A DNA stretch of 64,000 nucleotides from Candidatus Acidulodesulfobacterium ferriphilum (GCA_004195035.1 SGBD01000001.1:788368-852367); one strand, 5' to 3'. Numbered from the stretch's first letter, positions 34,089 to 44,496 are shown. Made by a program: numbers and translations. Notes: generated from the letters alone by a model not told the origin.

Positions 34089-35222
34089 TTAGAAACCGGC
34101 ATTCATTTTATAATCGTTATAAATAGATTCAACCTCTTTATCGGTTAAGCATCTTTTTAATTTAACCGATTCTGCCTTTACGATATCGAGAATATTTTTA
34201 GCATCCTCATTATTTATTTGAAGCCCCATTTTATTTAACTTGTGCTTGATTGCCGCAGAACCGCTATGTTTTCCTGCTAAGAGTTTTCTTTCGGCCCCGA
34301 CATATTCAGGCGGATAGGCCTCGTAATTTATAGGGTTTTTTAATATTCCGTCGGTGTGTATGCCCGCCTCGTGATAAAATATGTTTTTGCCGAAAATCGG
34401 CTTTGATACGGGCATCGGTCTTTTTGTTATCTTTGCTATAAGCTTTGCCAAAATTTTTGCTTTTATTAAATCGAATTTAATTTTTTTATTTTCTATAAAA
34501 TTAAAATATGCGATAACCTCTTCCAGTGCGCAATTTCCGGCTCTTTCGCCGATGCCGGAGATACTGCCGGATAAAGAACCTGCGCCGGCTTTTAAAGCCG
34601 AAACCGAATTTGCCGAAGCCATGCCGAAGTCGTTATGCGTGTGAATTTCTATTATTATGTCTTTGAATAGGGATGTTAATTTTTTTATATTTTCGAAGGT
34701 TTTTAACGGATTAAGCATCCCCACGGTGTCTGAATACCTGTATTTATATGCCCCCTCCTCTTTAGCAATTTTGATGATCTCGATAATCGTGTTTTCCTCG
34801 GCTCTCGAGGAGTCTTCACCGCCCACGGAATATTGCACCCCTTCTTTATTCAATATTTTTAGAATGTCTATCAGGCTAGTTTTAATATATTGAAAATCTT
34901 TTTTTAACTTATATTCCATATGAATTTGGGAAACCGGAATCGATATGTGAATAACTTTAAGACCGATGTCAAGCGATGAATAAATATCTTCCATCTTTGC
35001 TCTATTCCAGCCGACTATTTTTGCCTTAAGTCCTAATTCGTTTATCTCTTTAATTGCCTTTTTTTCATGGCCCCCCATTACCGGAATGCCCGCTTCTATC
35101 TCGTCCGCGCCTGTTTCATCCAGCATTTTGGCAATTAATATCTTTTCGGAAGCCGAAAACACGATTCCCGCGGTTTGCTCGCCGTCTCTTAATGTCGTAT
35201 CGTTGATAATGATTTTTTCCAT
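34089..35222 (-). CDS. nifV: NifV, homocitrate synthase
   Basis: 377 residues, a DRE-TIM metallolyase. It condenses acetyl-CoA with 2-oxoglutarate to homocitrate, the organic ligand of FeMo-co. Seen: NDTTLRDGEQTAG at residues 7-19 with the catalytic Arg and metal Asp, HTHNDFGMA with the metal His pair, GERAGNCALEE, and FYHEAGIHTDG. Length fits NifV rather than isopropylmalate synthase, which has a further regulatory domain. It faces away from nifH. A -24/-12 type sequence ends about 12 bases before the ATG, so its transcript would be almost leaderless; no ribosome-binding site is visible. Confidence 0.92.
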   Translation of the reverse strand: MEKIIINDTTLRDGEQTAGIVFSASEKILIAKMLDETGADEIEAGIPVMGGHEKKAIKEINELGLKAKIVGWNRAKMEDIYSSLDIGLKVIHISIPVSQIHMEYKLKKDFQYIKTSLIDILKILNKEGVQYSVGGEDSSRAEENTIIEIIKIAKEEGAYKYRYSDTVGMLNPLKTFENIKKLTSLFKDIIIEIHTHNDFGMASANSVSALKAGAGSLSGSISGIGERAGNCALEEVIAYFNFIENKKIKFDLIKAKILAKLIAKITKRPMPVSKPIFGKNIFYHEAGIHTDGILKNPINYEAYPPEYVGAERKLLAGKHSGSAAIKHKLNKMGLQINNEDAKNILDIVKAESVKLKRCLTDKEVESIYNDYKMNAGF

Positions 35223-35233
35223 ATTGAATTAAA

Positions 35234-35249
35234 AGCATATTTTATGCCA
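35234..35249 (-). promoter_or_regulatory. Candidate sigma-54 promoter of nifV
   Basis: On the minus strand TGGCAT-AAAAT-ATGCT, with GG and GC separated by exactly 10 bases. TTGC is here ATGC, a weaker -12 element. The expected start would be at or just before the nifV ATG. Confidence 0.5.
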
Positions 35250-35454
35250 GAAAACCTGTTAAAACTTACTAAAGTTATAAAGCGCGCTTTTACTTATATT
35301 CCATATTAAGATTGTTATAGATAATATTAAAAGTTTACATAGTTGCCATATATTTAATCAAATATGACTAAAAAATAAGCAAATTAAATACAATAAGGAA
35401 TTAAAGAGGGCGGATAAACCATTGCGATTATAAATAATCCTTAAACAAAAGTTA

Positions 35455-35470
35455 TGGCATGAAAATTGCT
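35455..35470 (+). promoter_or_regulatory. Sigma-54 promoter of nifH
   Basis: TGGCAT-GAAAA-TTGCT: GG and GC are 10 bases apart and both elements match the -24/-12 consensus. Transcription would start near 35481 and yield a ~198-base leader. I found no clear TGT-N10-ACA NifA enhancer between nifV and nifH, so the activator may be another bEBP. Confidence 0.8.
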
Positions 35471-35542
35471 CCTATTTAAATTAAATTAATCAAAGGAGTC
35501 CATGAATTAACTTATTTTAAAATTTTAAAATTAAATAAATAA

Positions 35543-35623
35543 AAGCGCAATTGGGCGCTTGTGGCGATGACGCCATAATTAAAGGGATTTGTATGCTTTA
35601 TCCCTTTGGTTATGGCGTTTTTT
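35543..35623 (+). terminator. nifH leader attenuator: two small hairpins overlapping an intrinsic terminator
   Basis: Hairpin P1: AAGCGC / GCGCTT with a 6-base loop (35543-35560). Hairpin P2: TGGCG / CGCCA around ATGA (35562-35575). Terminator: ACGCCATAA-TT-AAAGGGAT pairs with ATCCCTTT-GG-TTATGGCGT (35570-35588 with 35600-35618; two T-G pairs) and is followed by a T-run to 35623. The P2 right arm is the terminator left arm, so the two exclude each other. It lies between the sigma-54 promoter and nifH, 55 bases before the start codon. This is the architecture of ANTAR-controlled leaders. Confidence 0.8.
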
Positions 35624-35651
35624 GTTTTTAATTTTATTACTAATTCAATAA

Positions 35652-36542
<891 letters not shown>

Positions 36543-36572
36543 TTTTAAAGAAGAGAAACAGGGTAATTATAT

Positions 36573-37508
36573 ATGAATATAACCGATTTTAAATTAAATA
36601 AGAATAAGAACCGCTCACAGCTTTCTTTTGCAGCCGGCATTGAAAAACACCCCTGCTTTAGCAAAGAAGCGTCTAAACACTTTGGCAGGGTTCATTTGCC
36701 GGTTGCAAAATCATGCAACATCTCCTGCAACTATTGCCACAGGGATTATGACTGCCCGAATGAATCAAGGCCTGGAGTAACATCGGGTTTGCTTGCGCCG
36801 GAGGATGCGGTTAAAAGAATATACGAGGTTAAAAGCCTTTTTAACGATATAAGCGTCGCCGCCGTCGCAGGTCCGGGCGACAGCTTAGCCGAGCCGGCAG
36901 GTACGATGAAAACATTTAAGCTTATTGCAGGAGAGTTTCCGGAAATTATCCTGTGCATGAGCACAAACGGTTTAAATTTGGCCGACAACTTAGAGGAACT
37001 TAAAGATAACGGCGTTAATTTTATAACCGTAACGCTTAACGCAATAGATGTGTCTATCGCCGCAAAGATTTACAGGTATGTTAATTATAACGGCGTATCC
37101 TATACGGAAAAGGATGCCGCAGGACTCTTATTGGAACGGCAGATAAAAGGCATAGACAGGGCGGTAAAAATGGGATTTACGATAAAAATAAATTCGGTTC
37201 TCATACCCGGCATTAACGACTTTCATATGAAAGCGCTATCGGAAGCGGTTAAAAAATTAGGCGTGTATCTGTTTAATGTTATGCCTATGATACCTGCCGA
37301 AAAATCTTATTTTTATAAAATTGGCGTAAAAGGCGCAAGCAGGAAAGATGTCGCCTGCATCACGGACGGGCTTGAAGGTATAAATATAATGAGCCATTGC
37401 AGACAATGCCGGTCCGACGCCGCAGGGCTTTTAAACGAAGATTTAAGCAAAAAACTAAAGGGACAGGAGGGGGGATTAGGATGCAAACTCAAGAAGATGC
37501 CGTGTTAG
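36573..37508 (+). CDS. nifB: NifB, radical SAM FeMo-co biosynthesis protein
   Basis: 311 residues. It makes the carbide-containing 8Fe core (NifB-co) from 4Fe-4S clusters and SAM. Seen: HPCFSKEA near the start, the radical SAM motif CNISCNYCHRDYDC (residues ~49-62) with NESRPGVTS after it, AGPGD (SAM binding), and CRQCRSDA near residue 275. There is no C-terminal NifX-like domain, so this is the compact form seen in anaerobes and archaea. Its 3' end overlaps the next gene by 28 bases. Confidence 0.95.
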   Translation: MNITDFKLNKNKNRSQLSFAAGIEKHPCFSKEASKHFGRVHLPVAKSCNISCNYCHRDYDCPNESRPGVTSGLLAPEDAVKRIYEVKSLFNDISVAAVAGPGDSLAEPAGTMKTFKLIAGEFPEIILCMSTNGLNLADNLEELKDNGVNFITVTLNAIDVSIAAKIYRYVNYNGVSYTEKDAAGLLLERQIKGIDRAVKMGFTIKINSVLIPGINDFHMKALSEAVKKLGVYLFNVMPMIPAEKSYFYKIGVKGASRKDVACITDGLEGINIMSHCRQCRSDAAGLLNEDLSKKLKGQEGGLGCKLKKMPC

Positions 37509-38362
37509 GATGCAAGCTCTCAAAAAGCCTTAGTTTTTCTCAGGATGAAGAGCTTTATATTGCGACAAGCGATACCAAAATAAAAATGGAAGAGGACTAT
37601 GCGCCGTTCGTCGATAAAATTTTAAACAATATTCCATATATTCCATACAGCGTTCTAGATCTCGGCTGCGGTCCGGGCTATATAGCAAGGAGAATCAGCG
37701 AGGTCTTGCCGAATGCCTTTGTTTTTGGGTTGGATAAATCTATCACAATGATAAATCATGCAAATAAGGTTTTTAAAAAAATGTTGCTTGCATCTCCGTT
37801 TGCTGAAAAGGCATGCTTTTCAAAACGCGCAAGCGGAGATATGCTGCGCGGAGAAACGTTACCCTCCCCTATGAGCGTAAAAATGTTGAAAATGGATTAC
37901 GCCATTCATTCTGCGTATGAAATTAACGACACGGCGCTTAAAATGCTTGGGAATGAAGCGGGTTATTCAGATTGCTATAATTATAATCGCGGGCTTAAAT
38001 ATATGATTGCGGACAGCGCGAATCTCCCTTTCGGAAAGAATAGCTTTAATTTAATTATACTTAAAGGGACATTTAAATGCTTGGACGATAAGCTGAATTC
38101 CCTGAAGGAAATGTTCAGGGTTCTGGCGGATAACGGCGATATTTTAATATACGAATTTAGAAAAGAAATTCCGGATGACGAATTTAGTATGCTTACGGAG
38201 CATATGAATCCTCAAAAGGTAAAGTCTTTAAAACGCAAGTTAAATTGCTCCTTAGACATAGAAGATTATGAGAAATATTTATCAAAAGCAGGCTTAACAG
38301 GGTTTGCCGATATAAAAACAGAAGGACTAGATTTAAGAATAAGAATATCTAAGAATTGTTGA
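37481..38362 (+). CDS. Class I SAM-dependent methyltransferase inside the nif cluster
   Basis: 293 residues. Motif I is VLDLGCGPGYIARRI (residues ~56-70), with a later acidic residue in GLDKS and a motif-IV-like NLIILKGTF; an insert of about 70 residues separates motif II from it. The substrate is unknown. The start is ATG 37481, six bases after GGAGGGGG; a longer in-frame reading would run further back through nifB. It sits between nifB and a nif ferredoxin and is very likely cotranscribed with them, which suggests a job in cofactor synthesis or regulation, but the link is positional only. Confidence 0.75.
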   Translation: MQTQEDAVLGCKLSKSLSFSQDEELYIATSDTKIKMEEDYAPFVDKILNNIPYIPYSVLDLGCGPGYIARRISEVLPNAFVFGLDKSITMINHANKVFKKMLLASPFAEKACFSKRASGDMLRGETLPSPMSVKMLKMDYAIHSAYEINDTALKMLGNEAGYSDCYNYNRGLKYMIADSANLPFGKNSFNLIILKGTFKCLDDKLNSLKEMFRVLADNGDILIYEFRKEIPDDEFSMLTEHMNPQKVKSLKRKLNCSLDIEDYEKYLSKAGLTGFADIKTEGLDLRIRISKNC

Positions 38363-38381
38363 CAAAGGAGGAAAAATAGCA

Positions 38382-38678
38382 ATGAGTATCATGGATGGAT
38401 TTACCGGCAATATCGATAATTATGTCAATGCGCCGCGCCGGTCGGGCGGAAAATGGGTTCCACATTTTCTGGTAGAATTCGATAAGGAAAACTGCATATC
38501 ATGCGGCAGATGTATCAAGGTTTGTCCGGGCGGGGTTTACACGTTTGAGGACGACGGGGATAAGATGATTGTTAGAATAGAAAGCATGGATGATTGTATC
38601 GGCGATATGTCATGCGAAAAGGTCTGCCCTAAAAACAAGACGATGCATCTGCATAAATTTTCGCCGCTTACAAAATGA
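38382..38678 (+). CDS. fdxB: Nif-specific ferredoxin (ferredoxin III/FdxB type)
   Basis: 98 residues with GGKWVPHFLVEFDKENC, then CISCGRCIKVCPGG and a second set DDCIGDMSCEKVCPKN in which the spacing is expanded, as in the nif-specific ferredoxin III family. Such proteins carry two 4Fe-4S clusters and donate electrons in nitrogen fixation or NifB chemistry. AAAGGAGG precedes the ATG. A 137-base gap with hairpins follows before nifD. Confidence 0.85.
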   Translation: MSIMDGFTGNIDNYVNAPRRSGGKWVPHFLVEFDKENCISCGRCIKVCPGGVYTFEDDGDKMIVRIESMDDCIGDMSCEKVCPKNKTMHLHKFSPLTK

Positions 38679-38705
38679 CAAATAAATAATTAAAATAAAG
38701 ATCGA

Positions 38706-38785
38706 CATATATTTTTCTGCGGGCATTAAAAAGCAGTGCTTTTTAGCGGAAGAATATGTTTACCCTAAAAGTTGCGAAGCAACTT
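38706..38785 (+). other. Stem-loops between the ferredoxin gene and nifD
   Basis: A perfect AAAAAGC / GCTTTTT stem (38728-38744) is nested inside a longer imperfect pairing of 38706-38720 with 38746-38758. A second hairpin AAGTTGC / GCAACTT follows (38769-38785). No T-run ends the structure, so RNA processing or mRNA stabilisation of nifDK is more likely than termination. Confidence 0.55.
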
Positions 38786-38815
38786 AATTACATTATATAA
38801 ATATGCGGAGGTAAA

Positions 38816-40252
38816 ATGGCTGTTAACTTTAAAGAAACCGAAGGAATAGTTGAAGATATTCTCAATGTTTATTCCGAAAAGGCAAAGAAAAACAGAAAAG
38901 AACATATCGGCATTAATAGCAAAGAGGCATGCGGGAGCTGTGTTGCAAAATCTAATGTCAAATCCCTTCCCGGCGTTATGACGCCGAGAGGCTGCGCCTA
39001 CGCAGGTTCCAAGGGCGTTGTCTGGGGGCCGGTTAAAGACGTAATTAATATAAGCCACGGTCCGATAGGATGCGGCCATTACAGCTGGGGTACAAGAAGA
39101 AATTTGGCTAACGGCGAGCCCGGAGTCGAAAATTTTGTGTCTTTTCAATTTACTACGGATTTTAAGGAAAGGGATATAGTTTTTGGCGGCGATAAAAAAT
39201 TGGAGCAGGCGATTAAAGAGTTGCATGAACTTTTTCCTACCGCAAAAGGCATAATTATAGATTCGGAATGCCCGATAGGTTTAATAGGCGACGATATCGA
39301 GGCTGTGGCGAAAAAAATGGAAGGTGAAATAAAGATTCCGGTAATTCCCGTAAGGTGCGAGGGTTTCAGGGGAGTAAGCCAGTCTTTGGGGCATCACATA
39401 GCAAACGATACTATAAGGGATTTTGTCGTAGGAACAGGAGAAATAGACGAAAGCAAAAAGACCCCTTATGATGTAGCGATACTCGGCGATTATAATATAG
39501 GCGGGGATGTCTGGTCGTCGATGAAAATATTTAAAGAAATGGGTTTGAATGTAGTAGCCCACTGGTCTGGAGACGGTTCTATAGAGGAAATGAAGATAAC
39601 TCACGGGGTAAATTATAATCTTCTGCATTGTTACAGGTCGATGAATTATATAGCGAGGCATTTCGAGGAAAAGTTCGGTATCCCGTGGATTGAATATAAT
39701 TTCTTCGGTCCCACTAAAATAAAAGAAAGCATCAGGAGCATAGCAAAATTATTCGATGAAAATATTCAGGAAAAATCCGAAGAGGTTATCAAGGCATACG
39801 AACCTAAAATGCAGGAGGTTATAGATAAATACAGGCCGAGATTGGAAGGCAAAAAAGTAATGATATTAGTCGGCGGCTTGAGGCCCCGTCATATAGTCGG
39901 AGCTTATGAAGATTTAGGAATGAAGGTTGTATCCGCGGCATATGAATTTGCTCATACCGATGATTATGAAAGAACGACAAAAGAGCTGGAAGACGGGGCT
40001 ATTGTTGCCGACGATATGAATGAATACGAATTTGTCGAGCTTGCAAACAGGCTTAAGCCGGATTTAGTCGCCTCCGGGATAAAAGAAAAATATGTTTTTC
40101 AGAAAATGGGAATACCTTTCAGGCAGATGCACTCATGGGATTATTCCGGACCCTATCACGGTTACGACGGCTTTGAAATATTTGCAAGAGATATGGATCT
40201 GGCGATAAACAGCCCGTCGTGGAAATTGGTTAAGCCGCGTTGGAAAAAATAA
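38816..40252 (+). CDS. nifD: NifD, nitrogenase MoFe protein alpha subunit
   Basis: 478 residues. P-cluster ligands are Cys60 (RGCAYAG), Cys86 ([11 protein letters not shown]) and Cys152 ([11 protein letters not shown]). FeMo-co ligands are Cys272 (LLHCYRS) and His439 ([12 protein letters not shown]); His193/194 in LGHHIAND and the GGLRPRH segment line the cofactor. These motifs and the absence of a delta subunit (AnfG/VnfG) identify the molybdenum enzyme. GCGGAGG precedes the ATG. It follows a structured gap and leads nifK. Confidence 0.97.
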   Translation: MAVNFKETEGIVEDILNVYSEKAKKNRKEHIGINSKEACGSCVAKSNVKSLPGVMTPRGCAYAGSKGVVWGPVKDVINISHGPIGCGHYSWGTRRNLANGEPGVENFVSFQFTTDFKERDIVFGGDKKLEQAIKELHELFPTAKGIIIDSECPIGLIGDDIEAVAKKMEGEIKIPVIPVRCEGFRGVSQSLGHHIANDTIRDFVVGTGEIDESKKTPYDVAILGDYNIGGDVWSSMKIFKEMGLNVVAHWSGDGSIEEMKITHGVNYNLLHCYRSMNYIARHFEEKFGIPWIEYNFFGPTKIKESIRSIAKLFDENIQEKSEEVIKAYEPKMQEVIDKYRPRLEGKKVMILVGGLRPRHIVGAYEDLGMKVVSAAYEFAHTDDYERTTKELEDGAIVADDMNEYEFVELANRLKPDLVASGIKEKYVFQKMGIPFRQMHSWDYSGPYHGYDGFEIFARDMDLAINSPSWKLVKPRWKK

Positions 40253-40325
40253 AAGAAATAAATACTTGAGAGGAGCAGGTAAAAGTATTTAGTTAAATTA
40301 ATAAAATTATACGGGAGGTTTGATT

Positions 40326-41747
40326 GTGGAAAAAGAAGAGGTTAAAAAGATAAAAGATTGGATGAATACCGAAGAGTATAAAGAAAAAAACTTTAATAGA
40401 AAGGCTATAGTAATAAATCCGGAAAGAGCCTGTCAGCCGCTCGGCGCAGTGTTATGCGCGGCAGGTTTTGAAAATACGATGCCGTTTGTCCACGGTTCCC
40501 ATGGATGCGTTGCATATTATAGAAATAACTTATCCCGTCATTTCAGGGAGCCGATTGCAGGGGTTTGCACATCTTTAACGGAGGACGGGGCGGTTTTCGG
40601 AGGACAGGCGAACGGGTTCGAGGGGTTTAGAAACGCCTCGGCTTTATATAAGCCGGAGATGTTTGCGATATCTACCACCTGTATGTCCGAGATTATCGGC
40701 GACGATCTTGGTTCGATAGTGGGCGGCGCCAGAGAAAAGGGGTATCTGGCTGAAGATATAGCGGCGCCGTACGCAAATACGCCGAGTTTTGTAGGCTCCC
40801 ATCTCGAAGGTTACGATAGTATGCTTAATGCAATAATAGAAACGCTCGGTAAAAAATCGGATGCAAATAAACAGGACACGATAAACATAATTCCGGGTTT
40901 TGACACGACTATCGGCAATATTAACGAGATTAAGAGGATTTTAAAAATTTTCGGAATAAACTATCTTGTTCTTGCAGACTATTCGAATACTTTAGACAGC
41001 CCTTTAAACGGGGAGTATAAACTATACCCTGACGGCGCTACAAAGCTTGAGGATGTTAAAAATTGCGTAAACAATAAAGCTGCTATTGCCCTGCAGAAAT
41101 TTTCTACAAAAAAAACGGCGGCGGCATTATCCGAAAAATTCGGACAGGATGTCAGGGTCGTCAAAAGTCCTATCGGAATAAGTTATACCGATGAATTTTT
41201 AATGACGCTTTCCGAACTTTCCGGCAAAGAAGTTCCGAAAGAGCTTGAAGACGAAAGAGGTAAGGCAATAGACTCTATGACGGATGCACAGCAGTATATT
41301 CACGGAAAAAAATTTGCGATATTCGGCGACCCGGATATGCTCATGGGATTAACGGGTTATCTCCTTGAAATGGGCGGAATTCCAAAATATGTGTTATGCT
41401 CAAACGGTACGGAGGAATTTAAAAAAGAAATCGAGGATTTGTTTGCCTCTTATTCGGAAAATCAAGGCGAGGTTTATATAGACAAGGATTTATGGCATTT
41501 GAGGTCATTACTCATGACGGGACCCGTCGATATGCTTTTGGGACCGTCCCACGGTAAATTTGCGGCAAGGGAAGCTAATATTCCTCATATCAGGGTAGGC
41601 TATCCCATTTTTGACAGGGTAAATATTCACCGTTATCCGCTTTACGGGTATAGCGGGGTTATTAATCTGACCACATGGATAGTTAATAAATTTTTGGATA
41701 TTTTGGATGATACCAGCGACGATGCCCATTTCGAGCTTATGAGGTAA
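40326..41747 (+). CDS. nifK: NifK, nitrogenase MoFe protein beta subunit
   Basis: 473 residues from a GTG start, seven bases after GGGAGG; the TTG at 40320 is too close to that site. P-cluster cysteines lie in RACQPLGAVLCAAGFE, SHGCVAYYRN and TTCMSEIIGDDL. The N-terminus is shorter than in group-I NifK (about 520 residues), as in anaerobes. A weak AAATACTT / AAGTATTT hairpin lies in the nifD-nifK gap (40260-40290). Confidence 0.97.
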   Translation: MEKEEVKKIKDWMNTEEYKEKNFNRKAIVINPERACQPLGAVLCAAGFENTMPFVHGSHGCVAYYRNNLSRHFREPIAGVCTSLTEDGAVFGGQANGFEGFRNASALYKPEMFAISTTCMSEIIGDDLGSIVGGAREKGYLAEDIAAPYANTPSFVGSHLEGYDSMLNAIIETLGKKSDANKQDTINIIPGFDTTIGNINEIKRILKIFGINYLVLADYSNTLDSPLNGEYKLYPDGATKLEDVKNCVNNKAAIALQKFSTKKTAAALSEKFGQDVRVVKSPIGISYTDEFLMTLSELSGKEVPKELEDERGKAIDSMTDAQQYIHGKKFAIFGDPDMLMGLTGYLLEMGGIPKYVLCSNGTEEFKKEIEDLFASYSENQGEVYIDKDLWHLRSLLMTGPVDMLLGPSHGKFAAREANIPHIRVGYPIFDRVNIHRYPLYGYSGVINLTTWIVNKFLDILDDTSDDAHFELMR

Positions 41748-41797
41748 ATTTGGCAATATTAACCTAACAAGATTTAAATTAAAGGAAGTGATACAAA

Positions 41798-43159
41798 ATG
41801 CACATTACAGCCAAAGAAGAATATTTTGACGAACCTGCCTGCGAGCATAACGGCGTTGCTAAGGATAAAAAAGCCTGTAAAACGGCAACACCGGGTTCTT
41901 CAACCGGCGGATGCGCGCTTGACGGGGCATATATTGTTTTAAGCCCGATAAAAGATGCCCTGAACATAGTACATGCTCCGATAAATTGTCTTGGAAACAG
42001 TTACAATCAAAGAACATCCGAAACTACTCAAAGAGAAAACTATTATATGTACGGTTTTACGACGGCGATAAATGAAAACGACCTCATTTTCGGCTCGGAA
42101 GACAAATTAAGGCAGGGCGTAATTTATGTTTTTAACAGATTTAAACCGAAAGCGGTGTTTATTTATAACACATGCGTGCCGGCGCTAACGGGGGAAGATA
42201 TAGAAGGGGTTTCCAAGGAACTTGCGGCTAAACTTAAAATTCCCGTTGTTCCGGTTTTTTCACAGGGGTTTTCGGGAAATAAGAATCTTGGCAATAAAAT
42301 TGCGGGAGATGCCCTTTTTACCCACATTATAGGGAGAAAGGAGCCTGAAATAGATTTATTATCGGATTATAACATAAATTTAATAGGCGAATATAATATC
42401 AGAGGAGAGCTTTTTTTAATAAAAAAGGCTCTAAAACAGGCCGGCATAAATGTTCTTTCAACCATAACGGGGGACTCTACGATAGAAGAAATAATGTATT
42501 CCCACAAAGCGGGGCTTAATGTCGTGGTGTGCTCCAAGGCCTTGATATATCTGGCAAGAAAAATGAAAGAAAAATACGGGCTTCCTTATATAGAAGGGTC
42601 GTTTTTCGGCTTAACATCCACCAATAAGGCGATAATGGATATAGTAAACTCGATCGGGGATTATGAACTTACCTGCAGCGCGAAAAAATACATCAAAATA
42701 AGGACAAGGAATACCGAAGAAAATATTTATGAGTATAAAAGATTTTTAACTGGTAAAAAGGCTCTTTTATATACCGGCGGGGTTAAAAGCTGGTCCCTGG
42801 TATCTGCCTTAAACGACTTAGGCATGAAGGTCATTGCCACGGGGGTAAAAAAATCCACCGAGGAAGACAAACTAAGAATAAAAGAAATCGATGGAAACGG
42901 GAATATAATAATGCTCGATAACGGCAACCCCGTCAATCTTATTAAAATAGCGCGGGAAGAGCAGGTTGACATTATACTTGCAGGCGGAAGGAATCAATAT
43001 ACCGCAATAAAATCCCTTATACCCTTTTTAGATGTCAATCAAGAAAGGTTTAATCCTTATACATCCTATGAGGGCATGGAATTTTTGGCTAAACAGATTT
43101 ATTTCGAGATCAAAAATCCTTTATTTAAATTGCTAAAGGAATCAAATATAAATTTATAA
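41798..43159 (+). CDS. nifE: NifE, FeMo-co assembly scaffold subunit
   Basis: 453 residues, homologous to NifD. It shows STGGCALDGAY, HAPINCLGNSYN and YNTCVPALTGEDIEG, the three cysteine positions that bind the 4Fe-4S cluster at the subunit interface, but not the FeMo-co ligand His context of NifD. NifEN matures NifB-co into FeMo-co. AAAGGAAG precedes the ATG. It runs into nifN with a 4-base gap. Confidence 0.95.
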   Translation: MHITAKEEYFDEPACEHNGVAKDKKACKTATPGSSTGGCALDGAYIVLSPIKDALNIVHAPINCLGNSYNQRTSETTQRENYYMYGFTTAINENDLIFGSEDKLRQGVIYVFNRFKPKAVFIYNTCVPALTGEDIEGVSKELAAKLKIPVVPVFSQGFSGNKNLGNKIAGDALFTHIIGRKEPEIDLLSDYNINLIGEYNIRGELFLIKKALKQAGINVLSTITGDSTIEEIMYSHKAGLNVVVCSKALIYLARKMKEKYGLPYIEGSFFGLTSTNKAIMDIVNSIGDYELTCSAKKYIKIRTRNTEENIYEYKRFLTGKKALLYTGGVKSWSLVSALNDLGMKVIATGVKKSTEEDKLRIKEIDGNGNIIMLDNGNPVNLIKIAREEQVDIILAGGRNQYTAIKSLIPFLDVNQERFNPYTSYEGMEFLAKQIYFEIKNPLFKLLKESNINL

Positions 43160-43163
43160 TTCT

Positions 43164-44456
43164 ATGATGAATCCAATAAAAAATATGGAAATTAATCCTT
43201 TACAGGCAAGCTCTTCGCTGGGAGCGGCGATGTTTTTTCTAGGGATTAACAATGCCGTGGTTCTTATGCACGGGGCCGTCGGTTGCGCAAGCTTTGACAA
43301 AGTTACGCTGACAAAGCATTTTCGCGAAAACATTCCGATAGTTACCACGGCTTTAAATGAATATGGGGCAATTCTGGGGGGAACCGACTTTTTAACATCG
43401 GGAATTAAAAACATTTATGAAAAAATGAAGCCGGATTTTATAGGTATTGCGTCATCAGGCCTCACGGAAACGAGCGGCGAAGATATTGCCTGCATTATCA
43501 GGGATTTTAAAGAAAAACAGGATTTACCGTTTTCAAAAATAATTTATGCAGGCACTCCGGATTATAAGGGCAGCCTTGAAGACGGCTATATGAAAGCAAT
43601 GTTGGCGCTGTTAGAGGACTTTTCGGGTAAAGAAACATATAAAACATTTAAAAAATCAAAGAAATTAACAAAGAGCATAAATGTTTTCTGCCCGGTATCT
43701 TTCACCCCCCAGGATTTTTTGGAACTCCGGGAGGCCGTAGGTTATTTTGATTTAAAGCCGGTTATGATACCCGATTTGGGCTTGTCCTTAGACGGACATC
43801 TTGACGAAAGGGGATATTTACAGACAACCGCAGATGGGCTTGGGATTAAAGATATGGAAAATATTCATAATAGCGAATTTAACATAGTTATAGGTTTAAG
43901 TTTGGGGAACGCGGTTAAATCCATTAGTGAATTAACCGGTTTAGCGACATATTACTTTCCGAATGTGTGCGGGCTTAAAAATAGCGATAAACTCTTCAAT
44001 CTTTTATCCGAACTTTCGGGTAAAGAAATTCCCGAAAAATATAAAAGGCAGAGAAGACAGCTTATGGATGCTTATTTAGATACGCATTTTTATTTTTTAG
44101 GAAAAGATATTGCGTTGGCTCTCGGCATAGATCTTTTAGATTCTTTTTCTATGATTTATTCGGAAATGGGCGCAAATTTAAAAATCGGAATATCGACAAA
44201 ATTTAGCGATGATATTAAATATAGATTTTTAAATTTCTGCGAAGGCGATTTAGATTTGCTCGATAATTACAGGAATGTCGATTTAATTGTTTCCAATTCC
44301 AATGCAGGATTTTATGCTAAAGATTTTAGAATACCCCTGCTAAGGGCGGGCTTTCCGCTAATCGACGAAATAGGACACGGCTATAAGCATTATATACTCT
44401 ACAGAGGGGCGGTTAATCTTGCCGTTGAAAGCGCAAACTTGCTTAATAAAGGATAA
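43164..44456 (+). CDS. nifN: NifN, FeMo-co assembly scaffold subunit
   Basis: 430 residues, homologous to NifK. NPLQASSSLGAAMFFLGI and HGAVGCASF keep the family layout with one clear cluster cysteine; the other two P-cluster positions of NifK are not cysteines, as is normal for NifN. It pairs with NifE. Two adjacent ATG codons (43164, 43167) are possible starts; there is no good ribosome-binding site, so coupling to nifE is likely. Confidence 0.93.
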   Translation: MMNPIKNMEINPLQASSSLGAAMFFLGINNAVVLMHGAVGCASFDKVTLTKHFRENIPIVTTALNEYGAILGGTDFLTSGIKNIYEKMKPDFIGIASSGLTETSGEDIACIIRDFKEKQDLPFSKIIYAGTPDYKGSLEDGYMKAMLALLEDFSGKETYKTFKKSKKLTKSINVFCPVSFTPQDFLELREAVGYFDLKPVMIPDLGLSLDGHLDERGYLQTTADGLGIKDMENIHNSEFNIVIGLSLGNAVKSISELTGLATYYFPNVCGLKNSDKLFNLLSELSGKEIPEKYKRQRRQLMDAYLDTHFYFLGKDIALALGIDLLDSFSMIYSEMGANLKIGISTKFSDDIKYRFLNFCEGDLDLLDNYRNVDLIVSNSNAGFYAKDFRIPLLRAGFPLIDEIGHGYKHYILYRGAVNLAVESANLLNKG

Positions 44457-44496
44457 AATTCAATTTAATCTAAAAATTTTTAAGGAGGGGGTCTAA

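Noticed and set aside
35250-35454. NifA enhancer sites (TGT-N10-ACA)
   Set aside because: TGT triplets occur near 35266 and 35317, but none has ACA at the required distance.
37397-37480. Earlier start of the methyltransferase inside nifB
   Set aside because: The extra residues are a basic, low-complexity reading of nifB in another frame, and a strong ribosome-binding site marks ATG 37481.
38816-41747. Vanadium- or iron-only nitrogenase
   Set aside because: NifD has Mo-type motifs ([19 protein letters not shown]), no delta-subunit gene is present, and nifE, nifN and nifX accompany it.
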